The notes beneath the pieces are model-generated. The model was not told the DNA's origin, did not search any database, and worked only from the letters and a program-made list of their open reading frames with translations. Below are positions 43,601 through 54,262 of a DNA stretch of 64,000 bases, one piece after another. Position numbers and translations under genes: made by a program. Position 1 is the first letter of the stretch. Each line of letters starts with the position of its first letter. This DNA comes from Macrostomum hystrix (taxonomy: Eukaryota > Platyhelminthes > Macrostomidae): NCBI GenBank assembly GCA_950097015.1, contig CATNEN010000028.1, positions 620,001-684,000 on the forward strand, in the 5' to 3' direction.

Positions 43601-46600
43601 GGTTAAGTGTATTATTTTTATTTTTCCACACGCTATATTTAGAGGACAAGTATGATAGAGATTCAAGGGGTGTATCATGCAGCGAATCGATCGCCAATTC
43701 ACCTCAACTCCAATTTATCCAGAGGGATGCCTGCATCCGCTCGGCACATGTGTCGACGAGAACGCTCGCTACGAAATGAACAGCACCCGCGGGGTCCACG
43801 AATGCATCTGCCGGCGCGAGATGGACGGCAAGAGCCTGGTTGGCACCGAGTGCACCATCAGTGAGTGACAGCCTTTCTTATTGTTGGACAGCAAATACAA
43901 GCGATGAATTGTTGCTGAATATTAGCTTAGACCCAAGAGCAAGAAGGTCCAGGTCAGGCAATGAAATGATTTTAACCGAGCCCAATGAGATAAAAACTCA
44001 GGGGAAAAATCCAGCTTTGAATATACTTTTCAGTGCAGAAATTAATACTCTTTGTTGATAGTGTTGATAGAGTTAGATGAGAATTACTCTTACAACTTAC
44101 AACCTTAACCTTAAGAATAATTGGACATCTTGTCTCCCCCCCCAGAACGCTGTCTCGACGTAGACGGTACGTACAAGAATGTGGGCGAACGCGTCGCGGT
44201 GTCTCTCAGCGGCAGGCTGTTCGAGTGCACCTGCGGCGGCCGCATGGACTACTGCAACTGCTCCACCATGGAGTCGATACGCAACGCTGATAAGTGCCTA
44301 GACGTGAAAGGGCATTACGCCCAGACCGGTCAGAGAGTGATCACACAAGGAAAAAATGGTGAATTCTTAATTTGCACCTGTCGCGGCGCAGCTGGCTACG
44401 ATGATTGCATGACTCAAGCAGAGTATGATCATCAGGATATGTGTCAAGGCAAGGATCGGCAGTGGGTGTCCAAAGGCAGTCAGGTCCGCGTTGAATATCA
44501 GGGCGACGAATATATCTGTCGCTGTAATGGTACAAACAAGCACGCGGCTTGCCGCCTTGTTGAGGAAACTGCAGAGAAGTACCGAGGGCGTTGCAAAGAC
44601 TATCTCGGCAGGCTTGTCAAGGCTGGCAGCTATGTTTGGGTGCAGCGCGGCGGCGCGGTGTTCGTCTGCCGCTGCACTGGCACAGATTTGCACGAGGGCT
44701 GCTTAACCGAGCAGGCCTTTTCGCACAAAGACGACTGCATTGACATGAGCGGCGGATACGTGCAGCGCGGTCGCAGGGTGCGAATTCTTAATAACGATAA
44801 CGTGATCGTGTGCACCTGCCAAGGCTCATCCGGCTACTCAGACTGCCAGTCCGTGCAGGAATACAGTACTCGCAATCAGTGCAAAGGCGCCGATGGCAAG
44901 TTTGTATCAAAGGGAGCCAAGGTGCGAATCATCAGCGAGGGTGTTGGCTACGTGTGCGACTGCGCCGGAGCTGCCGGCTACGAAAGCTGCTTGACAGAGG
45001 AGGCTTACTTGAATCGAGGAAAGTGCAAGGACGCCAATGGGCAGTATGTTGATAGAGGCAATGAAGTTGTTGTGTTTCACAACGGCATCCTTTATCAGTG
45101 CACATGCACAGGAACAAATCGTTACAAAAAGTGCAAGGACTACAATGCTGTTGTTAATGCAGACAAGTGCAAGAATTTCAATAACACTTATGTGGAAGCA
45201 GGGCAGATCGTGGTCATCAAGAGCTCCACAAACACCACTTTTTACTGCGAGTGCATGGGCAATCAGGGCTACAAAAACTGTTTGACCAAGGAAATCTTCG
45301 ATAATATCAATAAATGTCAGGGCTCGAATGGCTCCTACGTTGATATCGGTGAATTTGTGGAGTATGTAGTGTCAGGCAATACATACGTTTGCGAGTGCAA
45401 CGGAACAAACAAGTACAAAGACTGTCTGTCGAAGGAGGCCTTCCTGAATCGCAACCGATGCCGAGATATTGACGGAAAGTACGTAGGTCGCGGTGAGGCT
45501 GTCCGAGTTTTGTCTGGGACAGAAGTCTACGTCTGCCAATGCTACGGAAGCGATGGTATTGCTGGATGCATGACAAACGACACCTACTACCATCGCAACA
45601 TGTGCAAAGATCTGGAGGGAAACTATGTTTCTAAGGGGGAGAAAGTTTCCATCCAGCAACAAGACATCATCTACGTCTGTGACTGCATCGGAAATAATAC
45701 GCACAAAAACTGCAAAACCCTCGAGACATATCAAAACGAAGGCCGTTGCAGAGGTCACAACGGAACGTACGCTGAAATAGGCGAGCCTGTTGTTGTTAAA
45801 CACCAAAGATACTTATTTGTGTGCATTTGCAATGGCACTAGTACTTACATTCAGTGCATGCATGAAGAGGTATGGAACAACAAAAACAAATGCAAAGACA
45901 TAGACAAAGGCTACGTCAGTGAAAACGAACTTGTCAAACATCGAGTGAACAATGTCATCTTTGTTTGCCATTGTAAAGGAGCTAACAAGTATGCTAACTG
46001 CGTCACTCAGGACGTATTTGACAACCGTGGCAAATGTCGCGATAGTGACAGAGGCTTCATAGCTCCGGGCAAGAAGGTGCGCGTTCGTCACGGTAAGAGA
46101 CGTTACGTCTGCGACTGCGAAGGAGAGAATCGCTACACCCAATGCGTCTCGGAGAAGCAGTTTGAAAATAGAGAAAAATGTCTGGGAAGTGATGGTGCTT
46201 ATGTCATGCGCGATGAGAAGGTTAAGGTCGAGGTTGAACAAGAATATTATATATGTGTCTGCAAAGGGTCAATGGGATATAGCGACTGTGTGACGGAGGA
46301 GTCTCTAAAACATAAAGATCAGTGCAAAGACGCTGTCAGTAAGGAGTATAGGAACCGAGGCGAGAAGGTGAGAGTGCGTTGTGAGAAGCAGAACATTATT
46401 TTCGTGTGTGATTGTGCTGGCACAAATAGATACAAAGGATGTGTCACAGAGCAAAGCATAAAAAACCAAGGAAAGTGCAAGGATAAAAATGGTACCTACA
46501 TACGAACGGGACAGCTTGTTCGGCACGTAGTATCTGATACCGTGTACATTTGCAGGTGTGGAGGCACGAACCGATACTTGGACTGTATGACAGAGTTAGA

Positions 46601-48541
46601 GTATAACAACAGGAACAAGTGTCGAGACATGAACGACGACTACGTGGATGAAGGACAAATGGTCTTTGTCAAGTCGGGATCAGATGTGTTTGTCTGCCTC
46701 TGCAACGGCAGTGATGGTGTCAGAAGTTGTGTTTCTAATGCGACCTACTATAATAGAGACAAGTGTCGTGACCTCCACGGGAACTACATGAAAAAGGGTG
46801 AAAAGGTTTCCGTACAACAAGAAAATCAGATTTACGTATGTGAATGTAAAGGAAATAATGTCTACAAAAACTGCCGCACCCTGGAGGCATTTGAAAACAA
46901 TGGTCGATGCAAAGGCTACAATGGAACATACGTGGACGCAGGAGAGCCAGTGGTAGTGAAGCAAGACCAGTACACATATGTTTGCATCTGCAATGGTACG
47001 AACAAATTCGTCCAGTGCATGAAAGAAGAAGCTTGGAATAATAAAAACAAATGCAGAGATATCGACGGCAGCTATGTAGAGGAGGAAGATCGTGTGAAAT
47101 ACCAGTACAACAATAAAATCTACGTCTGCCGCTGCAAGGGAACGAATAGGTACGCTGATTGCATCACAAAGGAGGCTTTCGACAACAAGGGAAAATGCCG
47201 CTCCAGTGACGGTAGTTACGCCGCGCCTGGTCAAACGGTCCGAATTGAGCATGGCGGCAAAACGTACATCTGCGTCTGTGAGGGTCAGAATCAGTACACC
47301 AAGTGCATGACGGAGGAGAGCTACGTGAATCGAGAGAAGTGCAAGGGCAGCGATGGCGTCTTTGTGGAAAAAGGCCAGAAGGTAAAAGTTAACGTTGAAC
47401 AGGTGGCTTACGTTTGCGTCTGTAAAGGCGAGATGGGCTATAGCGATTGCGTAACGGAGGAGTCCCTGCTGCACCAGGACCAATGCAAGGACGCAGTGAG
47501 TGGAGAGTTTATCAGCAAAGGTGATAGCGTGCGCGTGAAATGCGATCAGCAGAGTGCGATATTTGTCTGCGAGTGCATTGGCACCAATCAATACAAGAGC
47601 TGCGTCACAGAGGAGAGCGTTCGAAACCAAAACAAGTGCAAAGATGACAACGGCACCTACGTGCCGCAGGGAGAAAGAGTTACCAGGACAGCCGATCGGA
47701 CCACCTACATCTGCGTGTGCCAGGGCACCAACAAGTATACCAACTGCATGACTGAGGAGGCCTATGTGAATCGGGATAAATGCAAGGACTACCGCTCCGG
47801 GAAGTACATTGAGTACGGCAATACAGTGACGGTGCTATACGCGGACAAGGTGTGGCTCTGCGTCTGCGCCAAGGGTCCGCAGTATGTGCAATGCCAGCCA
47901 GAAGTCAAGCAGGACGATTCCGTAGCTTCCGGCTGCAAGGACAAGCGCGGCAGGTGGGTGAAAATAGGCGACAGCTACCTGATAACGTCCAGGGGCGCCA
48001 CTTATAGCTGCCGATGCAAGGGAAACAACGTGGCAGTTGACTGTGGATGTGAGTATGATGAAATGCTTCAAGCTATATTAAATTTTTACTTAGTAAAATT
48101 TCAATTGTGCTAGACATATTTAACACTAAAAAATATGTCAATTTGCCTAATTTTTTACCGCCAGACAGTCTAAATGAATTTGCTTGCCTGAATTAATAAC
48201 CTGAAACGAAATTCAACATTTTTGTGGAGCTGGGATATTCGTAGTTCAAGGCTAATTTAATTTAATTATCACTAAAATTTTAAGAATGAGGTCAGGCCTG
48301 GTTTTCATGTCAATACACTTTTTTGTTAAATGCAGTGCTTCCGAGATTTCAAGTTTAATAATTTATCATCAAATGGAAGTGGAAGTAATCATGTCTTAGC
48401 CTGTCGAAATGTGTCGTTAAACACTAACTACGACTGACAATTTTAGCTCGTAACACAAACACAAATATGATCTATTTTATTCCAGTTGCCGATGACGACG
48501 ATGAAGAAAATGACAACAAGCAGCAAAAGGGTGGTCGCTGA
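40678..48541 (+). CDS. large secreted protein with about 29 fibronectin-I-like Cys modules
   Basis: Exons 40678-40876, 43723-43860, 44146-48048 and 48486-48541 join in phase 1 to give about 1431 aa. A signal peptide (about residues 1-24) is followed by two divergent Cys modules, one in each of exons 1 and 2. One 3.9-kb exon then encodes 27 tandem modules of about 45-49 residues. Consensus: KCKD-x2-G-x-YV-x2-G-x2-V-x-V, aromatic, CxCxGTN-x-Y-x2-C, TEE-x3-NR. The C-x20ish-C-x-C-x8-C spacing resembles the fibronectin type I finger (PROSITE pattern), but homology is not proven. There is no transmembrane segment, and the tail (ADDDDEENDN, KQQKGG) is acidic then polar. Many N-x-T/S sequons (NGT, NGS) suggest heavy glycosylation. 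It is likely an extracellular matrix, mucus or adhesive protein. An acceptor-like CTTTCTGCAG lies about 60 bp before the ATG. Confidence 0.85.
40998..42512. repeat. 25-27-bp minisatellite in intron 1 of the module protein
   Basis: About 1.5 kb of GACTGAGGGATGGTGGACAC plus AATTCAGA or ATTCAGA units. From about 41700 it shifts to a longer compound unit with GAATTCTGAGACTGACGGAT, TTGGACGCTTTCAGAGAC. The last part has a clear higher-order unit of about 120 bp repeated three times (42185-42500). Confidence 0.95.
43113..43432. repeat. CTAGATTACTAGTTA tandem repeat
   Basis: A 15-bp unit with partial units (ATTACTAG, TTACTTTA). It lies in intron 1 of the module-protein gene and directly abuts a SINE fragment. 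Confidence 0.95.
43440..43570 (-). mobile_element. SINE fragment, tRNA-like head
   Basis: On the minus strand it carries a B-box-like GAGCTCGAATCC, then CACAGTGAGTGTATACCACT and GTCTGACAATAAAAAAGTCA, matching the 5' half of the SINE at 27923-28283. The 3' half is missing, cut exactly where the CTAG-type minisatellite begins. Confidence 0.75.
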
Positions 48542-49144
48542 ATTTATTTTTCGTTCATTGCTTCATTCAACTTAACGGTGAATTCATTTTGACAGAATCG
48601 TTCGTCAGCAAAGCTAAGTTTTTGGACTAACAGTTCAGGTGATTGGTGTCTCATTTAAAACGTACTCGTACATGTATGTCTTAAAATCCAATACGCTCGT
48701 AGCATATTTTTGTTTTAAACTTTTGTGGAAATATTATATCATGCATACTACTGCAGATACAAGTAACAAGTAAAAACTATTTTCATTAAAACATTTAAGT
48801 AAGTTCTGCAGACATATTATTTTAAGATGTGAGTTTGTTAAGGTTGAAATCGTAAAAGAAATAAAAAGTGATAAACCAACTATTCTATTTAAAACAGATT
48901 AGAAGCAAATCGTGCTTTATAATTTTTGACGTGTTTTTTTCGCTAAAGATTCAGTGATAAACAGAGTTAAATATCTTTGTGTATTGCAGTACAAGAAGAG
49001 AATGACGCAGTTCTCCGTTCGGAAAAGAGTTTCTGAGTTTGTAAACAATTTAGAACTGACTAACAAGAAGCAGTTGGAAAACAGAGCATGCTTAAGTAAA
49101 TTTTTTTACTATAAAATATCATTGTTTAAACTGTTTGAATGCAA
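48542..49144. other. convergent 3' intergenic region
   Basis: AT-rich spacer between the 3' ends of the module-protein gene (+) and the M1AP-like gene (-). An AATAAA-type signal near 48860 (AGAAATAAAAAG) could serve the plus-strand gene. Confidence 0.4.
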
Positions 49145-51084
49145 CTAGTTTTCCCTACCTATCGATGCTACGGCCTCCGCCCTGCCAGCCAGGTAGTCGC
49201 CCCAGTGGCAGGCCAGATCATGAGGCGTCCACTGCTCAAGGCTGTCTAGAGCGTCCAGCGCTGCGGATATCTCAGCGTCGACCTTGTCGCCGGGTAAAAT
49301 GGCTGGCTCTGCATTGCTACTGGAGCCCACGTCAGCGTCGTCGCTAATTGCAATCGCATTAATTGGCAGCAGTAGATCGTCGCAGACGTAGCACCTGGCA
49401 ACTAGTGCGTTCGCAAGGTGCTCAGTTGGAGCCAGAACGAAGTAAGCAGCTGGACCGACAGCCGCAGTGGATGAGTCGGTGTCCTCTGATCTGGCCTGTT
49501 TCGCATTGGTCGAACCATTTTTGCTCTCCTCCGATGAAGCATCCGCCTTTGGTCGCACCTGACGTCGCTGGCGCCTGAAACGTTCGGCATGTTGCGCCAC
49601 GAAAACATGACAACTTAGTAGCTTTACACTTTATGTGCAGCGCCTTGAACCCCGATATTACTCAAAGTTAAACAAAGAAATCATGCGCACTTAACAAGCA
49701 GAGACAGGCCACGACGTCGCAGCAGGTTTACTAGGCTTCGAAAGTTAACGACGGATCGTTCGTTGCCAGGCACTGACTGAAGGAGCACCGGCCAGCCGAA
49801 CAAATCTGCTGGTGACAGTCGCTGGATGCTAGTCAAGCCGCAGACCTCAAGGCGCAGCTCTGAGCCATCCTCGGTGTCGCTCAGCATCGTCAGTCGGCTA
49901 GGCCTGGTGGGCGGGCCGAACAGCGGCTGAAAGCAGTCCAAGGCAGCCGGATCAGCCAGCAGGCCGGGGTTAAGTACCAGTTCGGATAGGCGAAAGGCCA
50001 ATGAGCGTTCCATTTCAAAACCGTTGCTTGGGAATACTAGACGATTGCTGCTGCTTTTTATTTCCTGATAGTAAAAAATTAGGTTCGGGTTGGCTTCTTG
50101 CTAAAACAGGTTGTCCAACAGGTAAAAACGATTAATTTTTTTTTCGAGTTTGGAGTGACTTGTATGTTAGTTTCGACAGAATTAACTAACTAGAAGACAA
50201 ATCAGTAGCCATGAACAGTAGTAATAAGACTGAACTTATTAAGTCAGATCTAGTTGAACCGATCATAACACATTAAGTGACACGTTCAGACATTTTACTT
50301 TCATTACAAATTTATAGCAATACCATTCATAAGTAAGAATTATAGTAACAATTATTGTTTAACAAAGACAAACCAAAAATATGCAAGAAAGAAATCTTAC
50401 AGAATTCTTCAAACCAGGAGGCAAAAGCCACGCACGTAGAGCTAGGGTAAGCTCCGGCTCCGCCCTTCGCACTGTGGTCACCTCGACGAGCTGATCGAAT
50501 CTCTGTTTCGCCCCTTGGTCGCTGCTGCATGATTCGGCAGGAGCAGCGGTATTTGGCCACTTTTTTGGTTGAGCATAGCCAGGCAGCTGTAACACGCGGA
50601 TTATTCGCAGTTTGCGGAGCAGACACGGAAACGACTGGTGACGATTGTCAGTGCTGAAGCATCGTCGCATGTTTTCAATGGTGGCTGCGCGACGGGTCAG
50701 AAGACACAGCTCCACTGTGGCAGACAGGGCCGGGGATGATGCGAGCTCGCGCTCGGCCGTCGTCAATGCTAAGTCGACCTCGGATGCGTCAGTGGCACCA
50801 GCCGATAGCCCGACGGCGGGAGATTCAAAGTGAAACAGTCGATATCCTTCGGCAAGCAGACGTCCAGCAGCTTGGCTTGTCGACTGCAGCGGGACGACTG
50901 GACAGACAGCGGCTGGGCCGTCGCGAAGGCAGATAAGGCAGAAAGCAGCCGGAGTATCGCCGCTGCAGTTGACACTCAAGCAGAGAAGTTCTGTGAGGCC
51001 GCTAGCAAGAACTAGCAAGTCTGCGTCAGGCACTTCTTGAGTGTCCAGCAGGGCAATAATGTGCCTGGCAGAGCTGCTCTGCAT
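49145..51084 (-). CDS. M1AP: M1AP-like meiosis protein (three exons)
   Basis: Minus-strand exons 51084-50401, 50064-49696 and 49621-49145, all phase 0, give 509 aa (human M1AP about 530). M1AP is needed for meiotic crossover formation in vertebrate male germ cells. Blocks that line up with it in order: an N-terminal hydrophobic strand (RHIIALLD), VELCLLTRR, LRIIRVLQLP, LALRAWLLP, FRLSELVLNPGLLADPAAL, LRLEVCGLTSIQRLSPADLF, FRSLVNLLRRRGLSLL, AAYFVLAPTEHLANALV, LLLPIN and DALDSLEQW. Identity is low, so the call rests on the order of these blocks and matching length. An acceptor (GTGTTCAG) touches the ATG. A donor-ended open stretch near 52681 could be its 5' exon, adding MTL if joined. The junction at 49621 and the C-terminus (SIGREN) are less sure. 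Confidence 0.72.
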
Positions 51085-52680
51085 CTGAACACGAAAGTTA
51101 AGTGTTTAGGCAATAAAGCAGACATCTAGCTATATTTACTTTAATAATGATAACATTAAGCGAACTTCAAACTGTAAATATAAAACAACTGCTGTAATTA
51201 ATGCATTGCTATTAATGAATTTTATTTGTACAAGCAATGCTGATTTTTATGTAAGCAGAGCTATTACATTGGATTGTGTTCAAGAAATGAATTCTTGCAT
51301 TTAGTCTTCAACGTAATCAAAGCTAACTACTATCTCATATAACTTTTTGCAAATGAGCTAAAGTGTAATTGTGAAACCTTATAAAAACACAATTTAATTT
51401 GTTTTATAAGGTTTACCTGAATTATTTCTGGATAAGCCCCCTAGTCCATTAAAATTACAAATAGCTAATGGATTACTTAGGCCAATAAAATCCTATTAAC
51501 TAATTGAAAATATTCTCTTTTTATTCAAACCCATGAAATGGACTGTATTTGCTGGACTACAACATAGCAAAATTAGAAAAGTCCTATAGTTAAAGTGAAA
51601 CATCGTTTTTAGAGCTAACCTTAGCTTTTAAAATGCTTTAAATACCACACAAAATGTATATTAACATTATATTTCAATGTATATTGAAATAAAAAATCTA
51701 AGTGTATTAAATTGATTTTTAAAATAAAATAATTTTTTTAAAAATCCTACTATTGTATTTAGAGCTTAATTTATTTGCATTTGGAATTATTAAATTAAAC
51801 ATAATGGAACCAAAATTTTAAAATGGCTAGATTTTGAGGTTTCATAATACCTGAATTCTACCTAGAAGTCTATCTTGCAATTTAATAATCTAGTAGGGCC
51901 TAGTATTTTTTTACAAAAATCTAAACATTATTCCTTTACTTTTTAATATTATTCAAACAGCAGTAATTAAGTTTAGTTATTGTGGTAATTTTAGCTATTC
52001 ATAGCTAGTGGATAAAATACCATATCTATAGCTAAGGCACGAGAACATCTCATGTGTAACTTTACTAGCTATTTTAAAGACAAAAGTTCAATTATACAAT
52101 ATGTAGTGGTACTATTATGTCTGCATTGTGGCTGCATGTCTAATAATTTTTAGTTTTTGGTTGGGGCCTCAAACGTGGATTGTAGCTGTTCGAAATTTTA
52201 ATTCCGTGCTGATAGAGTTCCGAGTCCAGTGTTTCTGATTTAACATACGCAAAAGAGTAGGCGCTTTTCCTAACTGTCAGCTTTTTTACATTTGATTGTA
52301 CTAGCGCATTAATGAAATATTTTAGATGTTGTTAAGATGTGCTAGATATTCATCGTAAAACTTTTACGGTGTGATCGTTGATTATTCCAACAAGGACAAC
52401 TACAAAAAGAAGCGCGGGGGGGCTTCGCTTTTTGGAAATTTGATAAACGGCTGATTTTCACGGGAAAATGCACTAGCAAGATAGGAACTATTCACTTTTC
52501 TACACATGAAAATTTTGATAAAATTTTATTGGAAGCGGATCCAATGCTGTTCTTCAAATTAATATCCTGAAAAAAAGTTGCTTTTACTAATTTACAAAGC
52601 TTCATTCATGGAAAATAGATCTATATTTTATTTTCGTTTATTTATTTCCTCTTATTTCGGTCAGCTCAGCCGGTACTCAC
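51085..52680. other. AT-rich region, probable 5' intron of the M1AP-like gene
   Basis: Very AT-rich with no coding signal. It lies between the M1AP acceptor at 51085 and the candidate 5' exon that ends at 52681. Confidence 0.4.
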
Positions 52681-52990
52681 CAGTGTCATCAGAAGTCGGC
52701 TGGAGCATATCTACCGGCTCGCCGAAGGCCCTATAAGCTACCCGTCGCTGGACGCACGACAGCAGCCGCCCAATATAGCAGTGTCCGCACAGCAAGCAAC
52801 CAGCTTTTAAATCGCGCCGGGAAGCTGTCAGTTTCACTTCTTTCCGCTCGTGGTGACGCATCACATGATGCATCAAATTATCACGCGCCGGGGGTGAAGC
52901 AACGCGCATTCGCAAAGCCCAGTAATTGAGAATGGTACAATTAAGACCAGATGGAAGGTTAATGGGGCCGTGATTACAGCTCAGCAGCAA
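52681..52990 (-). other. candidate 5' exon with strong splice donor
   Basis: The minus strand is open for 110 codons (containing AGCLLCGHCYIG) and reaches a consensus donor (GACACTG/GTGAGTACC) at 52681/52680. In another frame the last codons before the donor are ATG-ACA-CTG, which would join the ATG-CAG start of the M1AP-like coding region in frame. It may be the untranslated first exon of that gene, or an exon of an unrecognised one. Confidence 0.4.
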
Positions 52991-53007
52991 TGGCCACTTG
53001 AACCTCG

Positions 53008-53311
53008 TTGGCTACGCCAGTGGACAGGATCGTGGCCTCTAGCAACGTAAGTGATAGTAAAAGCAGTGGCAGTAACAGTTTCTCTTCTGATCATGACTCC
53101 GAAGATTCAGGGAAAGAAAGCGTTTTCACGACCATCCACAAAGCCAGGGGCAATGTGGCGAGATTTTTTCAGCGACCACGAGGGAAGAGTGAATCAACCG
53201 ACCTCTGGCGGATCACTCCCATACTCGACGGCAGCATCGCCGCAGTATAGACCGCCGAATTATAGAATTTTAACGGAGATTCAGATCGAGGCTGCGTCTA
53301 AATGTGGCTAG
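53008..53311 (+). pseudogene. possible broken coding fragment, unrecognised
   Basis: Ser/Asp-rich residues (SDSKSSGSNSFSSDHDSEDS) in one frame give way to a more ordinary stretch (MWRDFFSDHEGRVNQPTSGG, PQYRPPNYRILTEIQ) in another. That would fit one ancestral reading frame with a frameshift near 53130. No ATG starts the first frame. It matches no family I can name. Confidence 0.3.
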
Positions 53312-53626
53312 TTTATCTTCTAATGTACTTACGAGTACATTACGAGGGCTATCCCAAAAAAATTTGTCATATCTAAACCAGAAGAGTTTCGTGTGATTAA
53401 TACTACAAATTGTGATTAACCTAATTGTACGATTACACGCATACGATTACAATTTGATAGGCTCAATGATTGAGTAGAATACAAGTAATGGTGCATTCAA
53501 AACTAGGACAAGCTATAACTATTCTGCCACACATTTGCCTATTTATCTTCAAACAAAAAATGAAGTTGAATGCATCAGAATGCAAAATGTACAACATAAC
53601 CGTAGCCGTGCAAGACAGACAGCTTT

Positions 53627-53715
53627 TGCTGGCAAATGTCCCGCTGGCAAACATCGGCTGGCAAGCATTGCCTGGCAAACGTCGGCTGGCAAACATCGGC
53701 CGGCAGACGTCCCGC
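53627..53715. repeat. short CTGGCAAAC-type tandem repeat
   Basis: About six degenerate 14-15-bp units of CTGGCAAACATCGG. Small and imperfect. Confidence 0.75.
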
Positions 53716-53977
53716 TGCCGAACTTCGTAGACCCGAATATTACGCTCCGATTGAGCTAGTCCGGTGCAAAAAGCGTCGATTGTCGAATTCGATCGCTGCA
53801 AGAGGGCCTTAAAATGAAGCCTAGCAAGCTTTATCATTTTATCAACATGCTGGATCATGAACTTTATCACCGAAAAAGCGCACTCTAGTCACCTGGGACG
53901 GGCTGAGGAGCCGGATTCACATTTTCTCGAACGGACCCAAACAAGCCTCCGTCATGGCACCAATACTCTGAACAATG

Positions 53978-54117
53978 TGTAGTCTGGCTTGTTGGTGCGC
54001 GTGCTTAGATGTGCACGCACGGCAAAGTTGGGGTGCGCACGCTGCAGCGCTAAACCCCCCACCCCAAACAAGCCGTGCGTGCACATCTAAGCACGCGCAC
54101 CAACAAGCCAGACTACA
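53978..54117. repeat. perfect 46-bp inverted repeat (foldback)
   Basis: Arms 53978-54023 and 54072-54117 are exact complements (outer end TGTAGTCTGGCTTGTTGGTG), separated by 48 bp. The spacer itself is partly self-similar (GTTGGGGTGCGCAC against CACCCCAAAC). It could be a foldback or MITE-type element or a structured RNA. Confidence 0.93.
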
Positions 54118-54230
54118 AATGTAACATCGATGACATCGGAGGAGATCGCGGGTTCGCTGACGACAGCAGCTTTCGGCTTGTGGCTATGGTCCACGCTCCG
54201 ACAACGCCAGGTCAACACCACTACGCTGGT

Positions 54231-54262
54231 CCAGGCCATACCATTCGTATGGTATGGCCTGG
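54231..54262. repeat. 14-bp-arm hairpin with TCGT loop
   Basis: CCAGGCCATACCAT, loop TCGT, then the exact complement ATGGTATGGCCTGG. It lies about 110 bp after the 46-bp inverted repeat and may belong to the same element. Confidence 0.9.

Noticed and set aside
46680-47630. 316-codon minus-strand frame opposite the module protein
   Set aside because: It is the antisense shadow of the repeated module exon; its periodicity follows the modules.
53340-53380. Mariner-like terminal repeat (TACGAGGGCTATCCCAAAA)
   Set aside because: It resembles a mariner end, but I found no inverted partner or transposase nearby.
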